64,000 nt of DNA from Phycisphaerae bacterium (lineage in GTDB: Bacteria; Planctomycetota; Phycisphaerae; Phycisphaerales; Phycisphaeraceae): NCBI GenBank assembly GCA_030432595.1, contig JAUIGU010000013.1, positions 32,577-96,576 of the forward strand. Direction: 5' to 3'. Positions 43,209-50,951 of the stretch are shown here, in pieces (position 1 is the first letter of the stretch; every line of letters starts with the position of its first letter). The notes under the pieces were generated by a model. The model was not told the DNA's origin, made no database searches, and worked only from the letters and a program-made list of their open reading frames with translations. Position numbers and translations under genes: made by a program.

Positions 43209-43766
43209 ATGATGCGTGAGCGATTGCTTGATGCAGCCGAACGGATGGTGCAGGAGCGCGGGCTGAGTGCTGTGAGTTTTCAACAGCTCGCCGATGCGGT
43301 GGGCCTGAGCAAGCCAAGCGTCTTTCACCATTTCCCGAACAAGGAATCCTTGGCGTCGGCACTGGTTTCACGCTGTCAAACCAAGTACGGCAAGGAATAC
43401 GGCGAAGTCATCGATGCCAAGACCGACGCCCCCGACAAGCTGCGAAAGATCGCCAAGATTTTCGAGCAGGGGCTGATCGATGACCGCCTTTGCCTGCTTA
43501 ACTCGCTGGGCCAAAGCGTCGCCACACTGACGACCGGGGTGCAGGACGACCTGCGCCTGTCGGTCAGCCGGTCCATCGATCGGTACGCGAGGGTCTTCGA
43601 ACAAGGCCGGCGTGAAGGATCGCTCAAGTTCGAGGGCTCGGCGGAGGACGCCGCGGCGGGGTTTCTGGCGTTGGTCGAGGGGCTGCAGGTCCTCTCGCGG
43701 GCCAAGCGTGACTTCAAGTTGTTCGAACGCGCGGCAGACTCGTACATCAACTCTATCGTCGTCTAA
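43209..43766 (+). CDS. TetR-family transcriptional regulator
   Basis: This 185-residue protein (or 184 from the second ATG) has an N-terminal TetR helix-turn-helix: RERLLDAAERMVQERGLSAVSFQQLADAVGLSKPSVFHHFPNKE in outline, with the recognition helix at about 35-45. The ligand domain has one cysteine in LCLLNSLGQ. Regulators of this size next to quinone/aldehyde-type redox genes (NemR/AcuR-like) often sense electrophiles through a cysteine. Matching palindromes in its own promoter and before the following operon indicate that it represses both. Which ATG is used cannot be settled; the promoter favours the second. Confidence 0.88.
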   Translation: MMRERLLDAAERMVQERGLSAVSFQQLADAVGLSKPSVFHHFPNKESLASALVSRCQTKYGKEYGEVIDAKTDAPDKLRKIAKIFEQGLIDDRLCLLNSLGQSVATLTTGVQDDLRLSVSRSIDRYARVFEQGRREGSLKFEGSAEDAAAGFLALVEGLQVLSRAKRDFKLFERAADSYINSIVV

Positions 43767-43783
43767 TTTTTTTGTCCACATAT

Positions 43784-43799
43784 CCAACCGATCGGTTGG
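43784..43799. promoter_or_regulatory. TetR operator before the redox operon
   Basis: CCAACCGATCGGTTGG is a perfect 16-bp palindrome 22 bp upstream of the AhpD-like gene. It shares the core ACCGATCGGT and the TTGGT flank with the site in the tetR promoter. Confidence 0.65.
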
Positions 43800-43821
43800 T
43801 TTGTTTTTAGGAGCCTACCCC

Positions 43822-44379
43822 ATGCCGAGCCCCTTCACATACCACACCCGGGAAACCTCACCCGACGCCGCCAAGCCCTGGCTGCCCGACGGCTTCATCC
43901 CCAACCTGCACGCCGTGATGGCCGAGTCGCCGCAGCTGCTCGAAGCCTACCGGCGGCTTTGGGACCTGCTGCCCGCGTCATCGCTCAGCCCGATCGAGCA
44001 GCAGGTCGTGATGATGACCGCCAACTTCGAGAACAACTGCCACTACTGCGTCCCGTGGCACACGTTCATCATGAAGCAGAGCAAGATGCCCGACGCGGTC
44101 ATCGACGCACTGCGTTCCGGCGAGCCGCTCCCTGATCCCAAGCTCGACGCGCTCCGCACGTTCACCCGCCAACTCATCGAAAACCGTGGCCACGCTGGCT
44201 ACGACGCGCTCGACGCGTTGATCGCTGCCGGCTACTCGCAGCAGACCGCGCTCGACGTCATCCTCGGCCTCGCCGTGAAGCTGATGAGCAACTACACCAA
44301 CGCCGTCACGCACACCCGCCTCGACGACCCACCCAAGAAGTACGAATGGACGAAGCCGCCGAACGCGGTGTCGTCGTAA
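43822..44379 (+). CDS. AhpD-like/carboxymuconolactone decarboxylase family protein
   Basis: This 185-residue all-helical protein has the redox motif ENNCHYCVPWH: C73 and C76 with H80 correspond to the CxxC-xxx-H centre of AhpD-type peroxidases. The C-terminal DVILGLAVKLMSNYTNAV helix is also typical. Members reduce peroxides or act in detoxification together with oxidoreductases. It is the first gene after the TetR operator, with TTAGGAG eight bases before the ATG, and probably forms one transcript with the next three genes. The open frame upstream of this ATG overlaps tetR and is not real. Confidence 0.88.
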   Translation: MPSPFTYHTRETSPDAAKPWLPDGFIPNLHAVMAESPQLLEAYRRLWDLLPASSLSPIEQQVVMMTANFENNCHYCVPWHTFIMKQSKMPDAVIDALRSGEPLPDPKLDALRTFTRQLIENRGHAGYDALDALIAAGYSQQTALDVILGLAVKLMSNYTNAVTHTRLDDPPKKYEWTKPPNAVSS

Positions 44380-44413
44380 CACCAACCTCACCCCCAATCA
44401 CCGGAGATTCTTC

Positions 44414-44710
44414 ATGCAACAGAACGTCTACACCATCGCCGTCCTGCCCGCCAAGGAGGGACGCATCGACGATCTCTTGAACACCCTCGAAGCGCTCGCC
44501 GAGGCAACCCGCCAAGAACACGGCTGCATCGAATACGGCTTCTATCAAGACCGCGAACGTTCCAACACCGTGCTGTCGTTCGAGCGTTGGGTCGATCCCG
44601 ATGCGGAAGACCGCCATTGGCAAACCCCGCACCTCAAGAACGCCATGAAAGCCATGGGTGACATCCTCGAACGCGATCCGGACATCTTCAAAGCAACGAA
44701 CATCATCTGA
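44414..44710 (+). CDS. ABM-domain (YgiN-like) monooxygenase
   Basis: This 98-residue protein is of the antibiotic biosynthesis monooxygenase (ABM) dimeric alpha/beta-barrel family. YTIAVLPAKEGRIDDLLNTL, EALAEATRQEHGCIEYGFYQ and VLSFERWVDPDAEDRHWQTP show the typical strand-helix pattern. Quinol monooxygenases such as YgiN have this size and often accompany MdaB-type quinone reductases, as here. The exact substrate is unknown. It lies 34 bp after the AhpD-like gene. Confidence 0.85.
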   Translation: MQQNVYTIAVLPAKEGRIDDLLNTLEALAEATRQEHGCIEYGFYQDRERSNTVLSFERWVDPDAEDRHWQTPHLKNAMKAMGDILERDPDIFKATNII

Positions 44711-44745
44711 ACTCAAGCACTACACACTTAGAAAGGAAATCCACA

Positions 44746-45540
44746 ATGTCAAAGCGAATCCTCATCACCGGCGCGGCTTCGGGCTTGGGACACGGCACCG
44801 CGCTCGGGCTCGCCAAGGCCGGACATAAAGTCATCGCTGGCGTCGAAATCTGGCCGCAAGCCACGGCGCTCAAACAGGACGCCGAAGCCGCCGGCGTCGA
44901 ACTCGAAGTGCTCAAGATCGACCTCACGAACCCCGACGACTGCGCGGCCGCCCATGAGTGCGACGTAGACATCGTCGTCAACAACGCCGCGACCGGCGAG
45001 ACCGGCCCGATCTCCGAAATCCCCATCGACCGCGTCAAACGCGTCTTCGATGTCAACGTCTTCGGCACGCTGGCATTCTCACAACCCTTCGTCAAAAAGT
45101 TCGTCGAGCGCGGCAACGGTAAGGTCGTTTTCGTATCGTCCATCGCCGGCTTCGCCACGTTCACGTTCCTCGCTCCGTACTGCGCCTCGAAACACGCGCT
45201 CGAAGCGATCGTGCAGATCATGCGTGAAGAGACCGAAGGCACGGGCGTCCAGATCGCCACCATCAACCCCGGGCCCTTCTGGACCGGCTTCAACCACCGC
45301 ATGTACGACACGCTCGACCAGTGGTACGACCCGAAGACCAACTTCACCCAGGAAGAGCCGATCCGAGAAATCCAGAAGAAGTTCTGGAGCCGGGAGATCG
45401 AATACGACCCGCGAATCATGATCGACAAGATGGTCGAGGTCATCCCGCGAGACCACCACGCGTTCCGTACGGTTTGCCCCGAAGAAGTAATCCCCGACGT
45501 GAAGAAATACCAGGAAAGCCTATGGGAACTTACCGTCTGA
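44746..45540 (+). CDS. Short-chain dehydrogenase/reductase
   Basis: This 264-residue classical SDR has the cofactor motif TGAASGLG (9-16), NNA at 79-81, and the catalytic S132, Y145 and K149 (PYCASK). An acidic residue after the second strand (GVEIW, E34) suggests preference for NAD over NADP. ATINPGPFWTGFN follows the active site, as in many SDRs that reduce aldehydes or ketones. Position in the TetR-controlled operon points to detoxification of reactive carbonyls. GAAAGGA lies 8-10 bases before the ATG. Confidence 0.9.
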   Translation: MSKRILITGAASGLGHGTALGLAKAGHKVIAGVEIWPQATALKQDAEAAGVELEVLKIDLTNPDDCAAAHECDVDIVVNNAATGETGPISEIPIDRVKRVFDVNVFGTLAFSQPFVKKFVERGNGKVVFVSSIAGFATFTFLAPYCASKHALEAIVQIMREETEGTGVQIATINPGPFWTGFNHRMYDTLDQWYDPKTNFTQEEPIREIQKKFWSREIEYDPRIMIDKMVEVIPRDHHAFRTVCPEEVIPDVKKYQESLWELTV

Positions 45541-45630
45541 TGACCGTTTTCCTTCAACTCGCCCGCTGGTCTGGAAAGATCAGTCGGCGTTTTTCTTACG
45601 TGCGATAGAGCCAATTAAGGAATGCAGCTC

Positions 45631-46227
45631 ATGAAAAATGTCTTTGTCATCAATGCCCACGAAGCCTACGAGTTTTCTCCCGGGAGGCTCAACGCGACTC
45701 TCACCGACATTGCGTTAGAGCACCTCGCGGCCGGCGGGTACGAGAGGCGGGTCACAACTATGAATGACGAGTGGACGGTGGACACCGAAATCGAGAACCA
45801 CCAGTGGGCCGACGCGGTCCTGCTGCAGACGCCGGTGAACTGGATGGGCGTGCCGTGGAGTTTTAAGAAGTACATGGACTTCGTGTATTCCTTCGGGATG
45901 GACGGCCGGCTGTGTGCGGGCGACGGACGGACACGGTCGGACCCGAGCAAGCAGTACGGTACGGGCGGGACGCTGACCGGCACGAAATACATGCTCTCGC
46001 TCACGCTTAACGCGCCACGAGAGTCGTTCGACGACCCCACGCAGACCTTTTTCAGCGGCCTGTCGGTCGACGACCTGTTCCGCCCCATGCACCTGAACTT
46101 CAAGTTCTTCGGCATGGAGCCGCTGCCCACATTCGCGTGCTACGACGTGATGAAAAACCCGGATGTCGAAGCAGACCTAACCAAGTACCGAAAGCACCTT
46201 GAGTCTGTATTCGCATTCCGGCACTGA
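45631..46227 (+). CDS. MdaB-like NAD(P)H quinone oxidoreductase
   Basis: This 198-residue flavodoxin-like protein has [17 protein letters not shown] near the N-terminus (the FMN/FAD phosphate loop), [20 protein letters not shown], and [20 protein letters not shown]. This order is that of MdaB (modulator of drug activity B), which reduces quinones by two electrons. It closes the TetR-controlled operon and fits the YgiN-like and AhpD-like proteins. AAGGA lies nine bases before the ATG at 45631, which is preferred to the ATG three codons earlier. A terminator follows. Confidence 0.88.
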   Translation: MKNVFVINAHEAYEFSPGRLNATLTDIALEHLAAGGYERRVTTMNDEWTVDTEIENHQWADAVLLQTPVNWMGVPWSFKKYMDFVYSFGMDGRLCAGDGRTRSDPSKQYGTGGTLTGTKYMLSLTLNAPRESFDDPTQTFFSGLSVDDLFRPMHLNFKFFGMEPLPTFACYDVMKNPDVEADLTKYRKHLESVFAFRH

Positions 46228-46242
46228 AAACGCAGGAGGCAT

Positions 46243-46269
46243 GCCGCCTTTCTCGCGCGGCTTTTTCTT
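46243..46269 (+). terminator. Rho-independent terminator of the redox operon
   Basis: GCCGC (46243-46247) pairs with GCGGC (46257-46261) and is followed by TTTTTCTT. It lies 16 bp after the mdaB-like stop. Confidence 0.6.
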
Positions 46270-46276
46270 AATCTCG

Positions 46277-46310
46277 TTTACGCTTGATAAAAAATTCTAT
46301 CAAGCGTAAA
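46277..46310. repeat. Perfect 13-bp inverted repeat
   Basis: TTTACGCTTGATA and TATCAAGCGTAAA flank the 8-nt loop AAAAATTC. It is AT-rich in a GC-rich region and sits 7 bp after the large terminase stop, at the boundary between the redox operon and the terminase cluster. It may end the terminase transcript or mark an old element boundary. Confidence 0.6.
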
Positions 46311-46317
46311 TGCGACA

Positions 46318-47994
46318 CTACGCAGGAGTATATCTTCCCGCCTCCGTGCGCCGCGGCCGGTCGAGCTGCATCACCAAATAGCGCAGCGCGTCGCACCAGT
46401 GGTCGGGGCCGTCTTTGACCGGGGTGCGGGTGTGCGGCCGGTCGGGGTCGAAGTGGTAGGACTGCAAAGCGGTGATCAGTTTCGTGCAGCGCGGGTGGAC
46501 GCGCAGGCGGTCGTGGTCGAGGCGCCGGCGGACGGCCTCGACGCCCGCCTCGATGCCGGCGGCGCGGTGGCGCACGCGGTAGCCGCGGTCGGTGAGCAGG
46601 GCGGCGTCGCTGCGGCCGGTGTGCGCGTTGCGGGCGTTGCCGGCCGGGTCGATCGCCAGCCAGCGCAGCGCGTCCGCCGGCGGCAGGCCGAGTTGGCGGC
46701 GCAGCGCCTCGATCGCGTCGAGGTTGCTCGGCAGCGTGCGGTCGGTCGCGTCGTACTCGGCCAGGATGTGCAGCACCGACGCGTCGCCCCGGCCTTGGAC
46801 CCAACCCCACAGCATCACGGTCGGGCAACGCAGCCCGAAGTCCATGCCCGCGACAAAGGGCGAGTCTTCTCGTGAACGCACCCATCCGCCGTGACTGGTT
46901 GGCGTCACGGCGTCGGCACGTCCCGTTGTGGATGCGTGTTTTTCAATACTTTTGTGATCGAGCGTCCGCACGTGCCGGGCCGGGTCGAAGGACGGGAACA
47001 CCGCGTGGGCGACGCCGGGCCGGGCGCACAGCATCTCGGCGTCCCAGGTCAGCCGTGAACTGCGGCGCCACTGCTGGATCAGGTCGTCGACGGGGATGAA
47101 CCCGTCTGCGTGCTTGGCCCGCCCGCCGCAGCCCTCCCACAGCGCGCAGCCGTCGCACGGCAACGCCGGGGGACATCGCGCCGCAACGTCGATCGCGTTC
47201 CAACGGAACACCCGCGCGGCGGGCGAGCGCGGCGGAGCCGCGTCGCCTCGTTCATCAACTCCCCGCGTCGACCCACCGTGTTCCTGATGTTCCGGATGTT
47301 CTTGCTGTTCTCGAGTTGCTCCGTCCCGTTTCCCGACCAACCGCGACATCAACCCGCCGGACCGGTGCATGGTTGACAGCGCTTCAACCGCGCCGCGCAC
47401 CATGACGTCGCCACACAACCCCGACCGCGTCGTGAGCTGTGCCGCCTCCCACACCGCGGGGTCGAGTTCTTCGGCTTCGTCGCAGCGCAGCTTGTGGACC
47501 CGGACGCCGCGGACGCTGCGCTGCGAACCCGCGAGGACCTCGACCCGGCTGCCGTTGTCGAGGATGACGCGGCGCGCCGTGGGCTCGGTGGCGAGCACGC
47601 CGCGCACGGCCTCGAGTTCGAGCAGGCGGCGCAGGTGGCCGTACATCTTCTCTGACTGTTCGAGCGAGCCGCCGAGCACGCGCACCTCGATGCCGGGCTT
47701 GAAGATCAGGTCCAGCAGCGTCGCCACGGCGCCGAGCATCGTCTTGCCGCCGCCGCGGTTCGCCCAGACCACGGCGTCGCGCGACGCGTCGCCGTGTTTG
47801 TTGTCGTGATGCTCTTCGAAGAAGGCGTGGGCCAGGTACGACAGCGGCGGCGTCGAACCGGCGTTCACCACCCGGTCCACCACGCGCAGGCCCCACAACC
47901 GCTCGATCAGGCGGCGCAACTCCCGCGCGTCGCGCGGCCGCAGCGCCTGGAGGTGCCGCAACCGCATCGAAGGCCGACGTTCCGAACCGATCAT
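46318..47994 (-). CDS. Phage-type terminase large subunit
   Basis: This 558-residue DNA-packaging ATPase/nuclease has Walker A ANRGGGKT (78-85), Walker B RCDEAEE with D172/E173, and an RNase-H-like nuclease with D385 (GMDFGLRCP), D449 (AIDPAG) and D535 (HWCDALRY). A four-cysteine cluster (C274, C280, C283, C289) between the domains may bind zinc. Residues 228-239 (REQQEHPEHQEH) come from a 9-nt repeat inserted in frame. The ATG at 47994 follows GGAGG at ideal spacing; an upstream TTG would give 17 more residues. All catalytic residues are present. No portal, protease or capsid gene accompanies it. It is the last of six genes on this strand. Confidence 0.88.
   Translation of the reverse strand: MIGSERRPSMRLRHLQALRPRDARELRRLIERLWGLRVVDRVVNAGSTPPLSYLAHAFFEEHHDNKHGDASRDAVVWANRGGGKTMLGAVATLLDLIFKPGIEVRVLGGSLEQSEKMYGHLRRLLELEAVRGVLATEPTARRVILDNGSRVEVLAGSQRSVRGVRVHKLRCDEAEELDPAVWEAAQLTTRSGLCGDVMVRGAVEALSTMHRSGGLMSRLVGKRDGATREQQEHPEHQEHGGSTRGVDERGDAAPPRSPAARVFRWNAIDVAARCPPALPCDGCALWEGCGGRAKHADGFIPVDDLIQQWRRSSRLTWDAEMLCARPGVAHAVFPSFDPARHVRTLDHKSIEKHASTTGRADAVTPTSHGGWVRSREDSPFVAGMDFGLRCPTVMLWGWVQGRGDASVLHILAEYDATDRTLPSNLDAIEALRRQLGLPPADALRWLAIDPAGNARNAHTGRSDAALLTDRGYRVRHRAAGIEAGVEAVRRRLDHDRLRVHPRCTKLITALQSYHFDPDRPHTRTPVKDGPDHWCDALRYLVMQLDRPRRTEAGRYTPA
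47280..47318. repeat. 9-nt-periodic repeat inside the terminase gene
   Basis: Four 9-nt units (GTTCCTGAT, GTTCCGGAT, GTTCTTGCT, GTTCTCGAG) lie in frame in the linker before the cysteine cluster and encode a repeated x-EHQ peptide. Confidence 0.65.
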
Positions 47995-48069
47995 CACACC
48001 CTCCCACGAAACATGACCGGCCGGCATAAAACAGACCTTGGGCAAAAGTTGAACACGCGCACATCGAAC

Positions 48070-48567
48070 TCAATCCCGCCGCCCGTCTTCCGCGTCCGAC
48101 AACGCCGACGACGCGCCGTACACCGCCGCCCGCAGCGCCTGCAAGTCGGAGTCAACCTGGCCGGGTGAAACGGGATCGTCGTTGATCTTGTCCCCCGTTC
48201 GCGCCGCGGACGACAGCGGCTTGAGATCGGCACGCAACAGATCCACGCATGCCTTGCGTGCCTGCTCGGCCGAGACGGCGTCGTCTTCGCCCCCGCCCGT
48301 GGCCTGCCGGATCAGCTCCGTCACCGCGAGCTGCCGGTACCGGCTGAGCATGAGCTGCGTCTGCAAATCCGCCAGCACGCACAACCCCTGCAACACCTCG
48401 CGCGTCACCGCCTCGTTCGCCCATCCGGCGAGCTCGTCGGGGTCGAGCCCGTACTGTTGGGCCAAGCCTGAAAGATCGTGCTTCGCCTCGAACACGTCGC
48501 GCAGCATCGCCGACGACCGCTGGGGCCCGAGCTTGCTGCTCCGCAACTTCCGTGAACGTTTCGTCAT
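48070..48567 (-). CDS. Small terminase-like helical protein
   Basis: This 165-residue protein has a basic N-terminus (KRSRKLRSSKLG), a possible helix-turn-helix with DLSGLAQQYGLDPDELAGWA at about 32-51, and helical stretches after it (LADLQTQLMLSRYRQLAVTELI). The C-terminus is acidic. Gene order, size and the DNA-binding N-terminal half followed by helices fit a terminase small subunit, but I recognise no specific family signature. AGGAGG lies eight bases before the ATG. It precedes the large terminase gene by 75 bp. Confidence 0.6.
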   Translation of the reverse strand: MTKRSRKLRSSKLGPQRSSAMLRDVFEAKHDLSGLAQQYGLDPDELAGWANEAVTREVLQGLCVLADLQTQLMLSRYRQLAVTELIRQATGGGEDDAVSAEQARKACVDLLRADLKPLSSAARTGDKINDDPVSPGQVDSDLQALRAAVYGASSALSDAEDGRRD

Positions 48568-48663
48568 CCACCCTACCTCCTATAGTCGGCCCGGCCCGAA
48601 CCACCACGCTCTGCGTCCAGGCCGAACACCGAGAAAAGAGAACTCAAACAATGGCGCATCGCC

Positions 48664-49290
48664 TCAAGCTTTGCAGACACCGCGGGCGTGCCGATCCAGT
48701 AGACGCAACAACGCTTCCTCTCGCGTGCCGCCGATCGCGTTGAGCGTTTGATCCAGCGCCTTCTTTTGTTCTGGCAGCAGAAAGAAGTGGACGGCCACGG
48801 GCATCTCACCGAGCGTAGCCGGCGGGCGCAACGCCGGAGCGGGTCGTTCGTGTAACGCCAGAAGCCGCTTGAGCTTCTCCGGCGATTCGGGGAGGCGATT
48901 CAACAACGCCTTGCGATCAAAGCGTTCCGAGAGCGACGCCAGCAGCGCCGCGCGCTTCCGCGGGTCGTCCCGGCCGCGCAGGCGGTTGAGCGTCGCGAGC
49001 AGCACCGCCGCCTCGTCGTCGTCCGCGTCCCACACCACACACCGGACCGTCTGTCGCCCGAGTTCGCGCAACGCACGGACCCGGTGGTGGCCGTCGAGCA
49101 ATTCGTAGGTTTCGTAGTTGTCTTCGGCCGTGATCTTTCGCACGATCACCGGCGGGTAGCGATCATTCTCCGAGAGGTGGGCCTTGAGTTTCGCGAACGC
49201 TTCGCCGCTCATCACGTTGCAGTTGCCCGGGTGGGCCCGCAGCGCCGTGATCGGCAGGGTCACCACCGCGTGTTCGTCCCGTTTGTTCAC
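48664..49290 (-). CDS. ParB/Srx-fold nuclease-like protein
   Basis: This 208-residue protein has an N-terminal ParB-like domain: ITALRAHPGNCNVMS, YPPVIVRKI, and the box LLDGHHRVRALRELG (64-78), in which DGHHR replaces the GERR of chromosomal ParB proteins. The DGHHR variant is common in phage- and plasmid-borne ParB-like proteins, some of which are nucleases or CTPases. The C-terminal half (KRLLALHERP, FLLPEQKKALDQTLNAIGG) may bind DNA or a partner. The start is GTG with GGAGGT six bases before it. It lies between the GNAT and the small terminase-like genes. Confidence 0.82.
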   Translation of the reverse strand: MNKRDEHAVVTLPITALRAHPGNCNVMSGEAFAKLKAHLSENDRYPPVIVRKITAEDNYETYELLDGHHRVRALRELGRQTVRCVVWDADDDEAAVLLATLNRLRGRDDPRKRAALLASLSERFDRKALLNRLPESPEKLKRLLALHERPAPALRPPATLGEMPVAVHFFLLPEQKKALDQTLNAIGGTREEALLRLLDRHARGVCKA

Positions 49291-49327
49291 GCCACACCTC
49301 CGGACAGAAGAACGTGCCCCGCGTCGT

Positions 49328-50161
49328 TTACGCCGAACCCTGCACCCACGCGTAGTACACCGGCTGCAGCCCGATCCGTTCTCGCGCCGCCTTCAACTGT
49401 TCCTCGGGAGCTGGCTCGTCGACGATGCCTCGCCCCGCGTTCTTACGATACCAGCGGTTAAGTTCACGGCGGACCCAATCGCTCCGCGCCCCCGGCAGCG
49501 TTTCGATTGTGCGCCATACCGATTCGGGATCGTAAAGAGCCTCGTCGGTGATCCCCACCGCCCGCAACGCATCGAGCAAACGCAGGTCGAAGTCGTGGAC
49601 CGGTCGTGGGTACGCGGTCATCCCGGCCCGCTCAAAAAACGGATGCACGCGCCCCATCGCGGCCAACGCTTCGGTGACCGGGGTTGTGGCGGTGTCCAGC
49701 GCCTCACGAACCAGCCGCGTCGCCAGCCCCAACCCGCGCCAGCGCGGATCGACCACCACCCGGCTGATGCAACGCACCTCGGCGTTGAGCAAAACGGCTC
49801 GCTCCTCCGGGGCCAAGTGCGAGCCGTAGCGGCCGCCGAGCGCCGCGTCGCGCATCCGGCAGGACAACGACGGCAACGACTCGACCAGCACCGCGACCAC
49901 CTCGCCTTCGTCTTGATGCGGTCTTGCTTTCATTCCGCGAAACCGCGCGGCCAGGGACACGCCGGCCGTCTCGTAGACCAGCACCCGCGTCGCCGTCGCC
50001 GGCTTGCCCGCGCGGTAGTGGTGCTCGGCGAGGGCGTCGTAATCACGACGCGTCCCCGAACGCAGACGCAGCGACGACCCCAAGCCGTCCATACCGTCCG
50101 ACGTGTTCGCGGCATTCGGGGTGCCGGTGGCCTCCCACCTTGTTCGCAGCGAACGAATCAC
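49328..50161 (-). CDS. GNAT-type acetyltransferase paired with an ABC ATPase
   Basis: This 277-residue protein contains a GNAT core: ISRVVVDPRWRGLGLATRL (132-150), with the acetyl-CoA loop RGLGLA at 142-147. PFFERAGM follows, the family's late strand. The first 60 residues and the C-terminal 70 (with ELNRWYRKNAGRG) are outside the usual fold. GNAT domains of this kind are known fused to an ABC ATPase in the proteins grouped as COG2401; here the two halves are separate genes joined by a GTGA overlap. The GTG at 50161 is the overlapping codon. The acceptor is unknown. Confidence 0.78.
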   Translation of the reverse strand: MIRSLRTRWEATGTPNAANTSDGMDGLGSSLRLRSGTRRDYDALAEHHYRAGKPATATRVLVYETAGVSLAARFRGMKARPHQDEGEVVAVLVESLPSLSCRMRDAALGGRYGSHLAPEERAVLLNAEVRCISRVVVDPRWRGLGLATRLVREALDTATTPVTEALAAMGRVHPFFERAGMTAYPRPVHDFDLRLLDALRAVGITDEALYDPESVWRTIETLPGARSDWVRRELNRWYRKNAGRGIVDEPAPEEQLKAARERIGLQPVYYAWVQGSA

Positions 50162-50949
50162 GACGCTGTAGCCTCCGCCGTGTCCCGGGTGTGAACGGCA
50201 ATGCGCCCGCCCAGGCCCTGCTCGACGAGCACCTCCGGCCGCAGCGCTTCGAGCAGGTCGTCGTGCGTCGTCGCCGCAACCAGGCACACCCCCGACCGCC
50301 GCGCCCACTTCGCCACGTTCCGCGCGACCACCTTCGCGGTCACGCGGTCCAGCGCCGCGCCGAACTCGTCGGCCAGCACCACCGCCCGCGGGCCGTCCGC
50401 GTCCGTCGCGTCTTCCTTTTTCTGTTCCGCCGTGGATCGCTCGACCTTTGCCATCGCTTCCGCAAGCGCGAACCGGGCGCGTTGCCCGTCGGACAATTCG
50501 CCCGGCCGACGCAGCATCACGAACGCATCGTTCAACCCCGCCATCGACAGCAGACGCAGCGCATCCTCCAACGTCGGCGTAGACAACGCGTCGATCAATG
50601 GACGGTCGGCGGTTTTATCCCTCCCGCCGACCAACGGGTCGAAACGAAACACGGACACCCCCGGAAAGCGCCCGCGCAGCGTTTCGTGCAGGCACCGCAG
50701 CAGCGTGGACTTCCCCCCGCCGCTGGGACCGGTGACGAACACCACGCCCGCGCCCGGCAACCGCAGCACGGTCTCCGGCAACACCGCGACTTCGTGACCC
50801 GCGTCCAGCCCCAGGCCGAACATCGACGCCACCGCCCGGACCCGCGACGACGGCACGAGCGCCGTCGTCTCTTCCGGGCCGCTTCCCCCGGCACCGTCAC
50901 GCGACAGCCACGGCGCACTGCGATAACGCTGACTCAACACTACTTCCAC
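50158..50949 (-). CDS. Stand-alone ABC ATPase (COG2401-like)
   Basis: This 263-residue ATPase has Walker A GPSGGGKST (74-82), the signature LSDGQRAR (152-159) and Walker B AVVLADEF with D194 and E195. It then has LVAATTHDDLLEAL containing the switch histidine. There are no membrane segments and no permease gene nearby, so it is not a transporter. It resembles the ATPase half of COG2401 proteins. The GTG at 50949 is preferred: AAGGGG lies six bases before it and it comes two bases after the preceding stop. The more N-terminal open frame is out of character (Arg-rich) and overlaps that gene. Confidence 0.8.
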   Translation of the reverse strand: MEVVLSQRYRSAPWLSRDGAGGSGPEETTALVPSSRVRAVASMFGLGLDAGHEVAVLPETVLRLPGAGVVFVTGPSGGGKSTLLRCLHETLRGRFPGVSVFRFDPLVGGRDKTADRPLIDALSTPTLEDALRLLSMAGLNDAFVMLRRPGELSDGQRARFALAEAMAKVERSTAEQKKEDATDADGPRAVVLADEFGAALDRVTAKVVARNVAKWARRSGVCLVAATTHDDLLEALRPEVLVEQGLGGRIAVHTRDTAEATAS

Positions 50950-50951
50950 GA

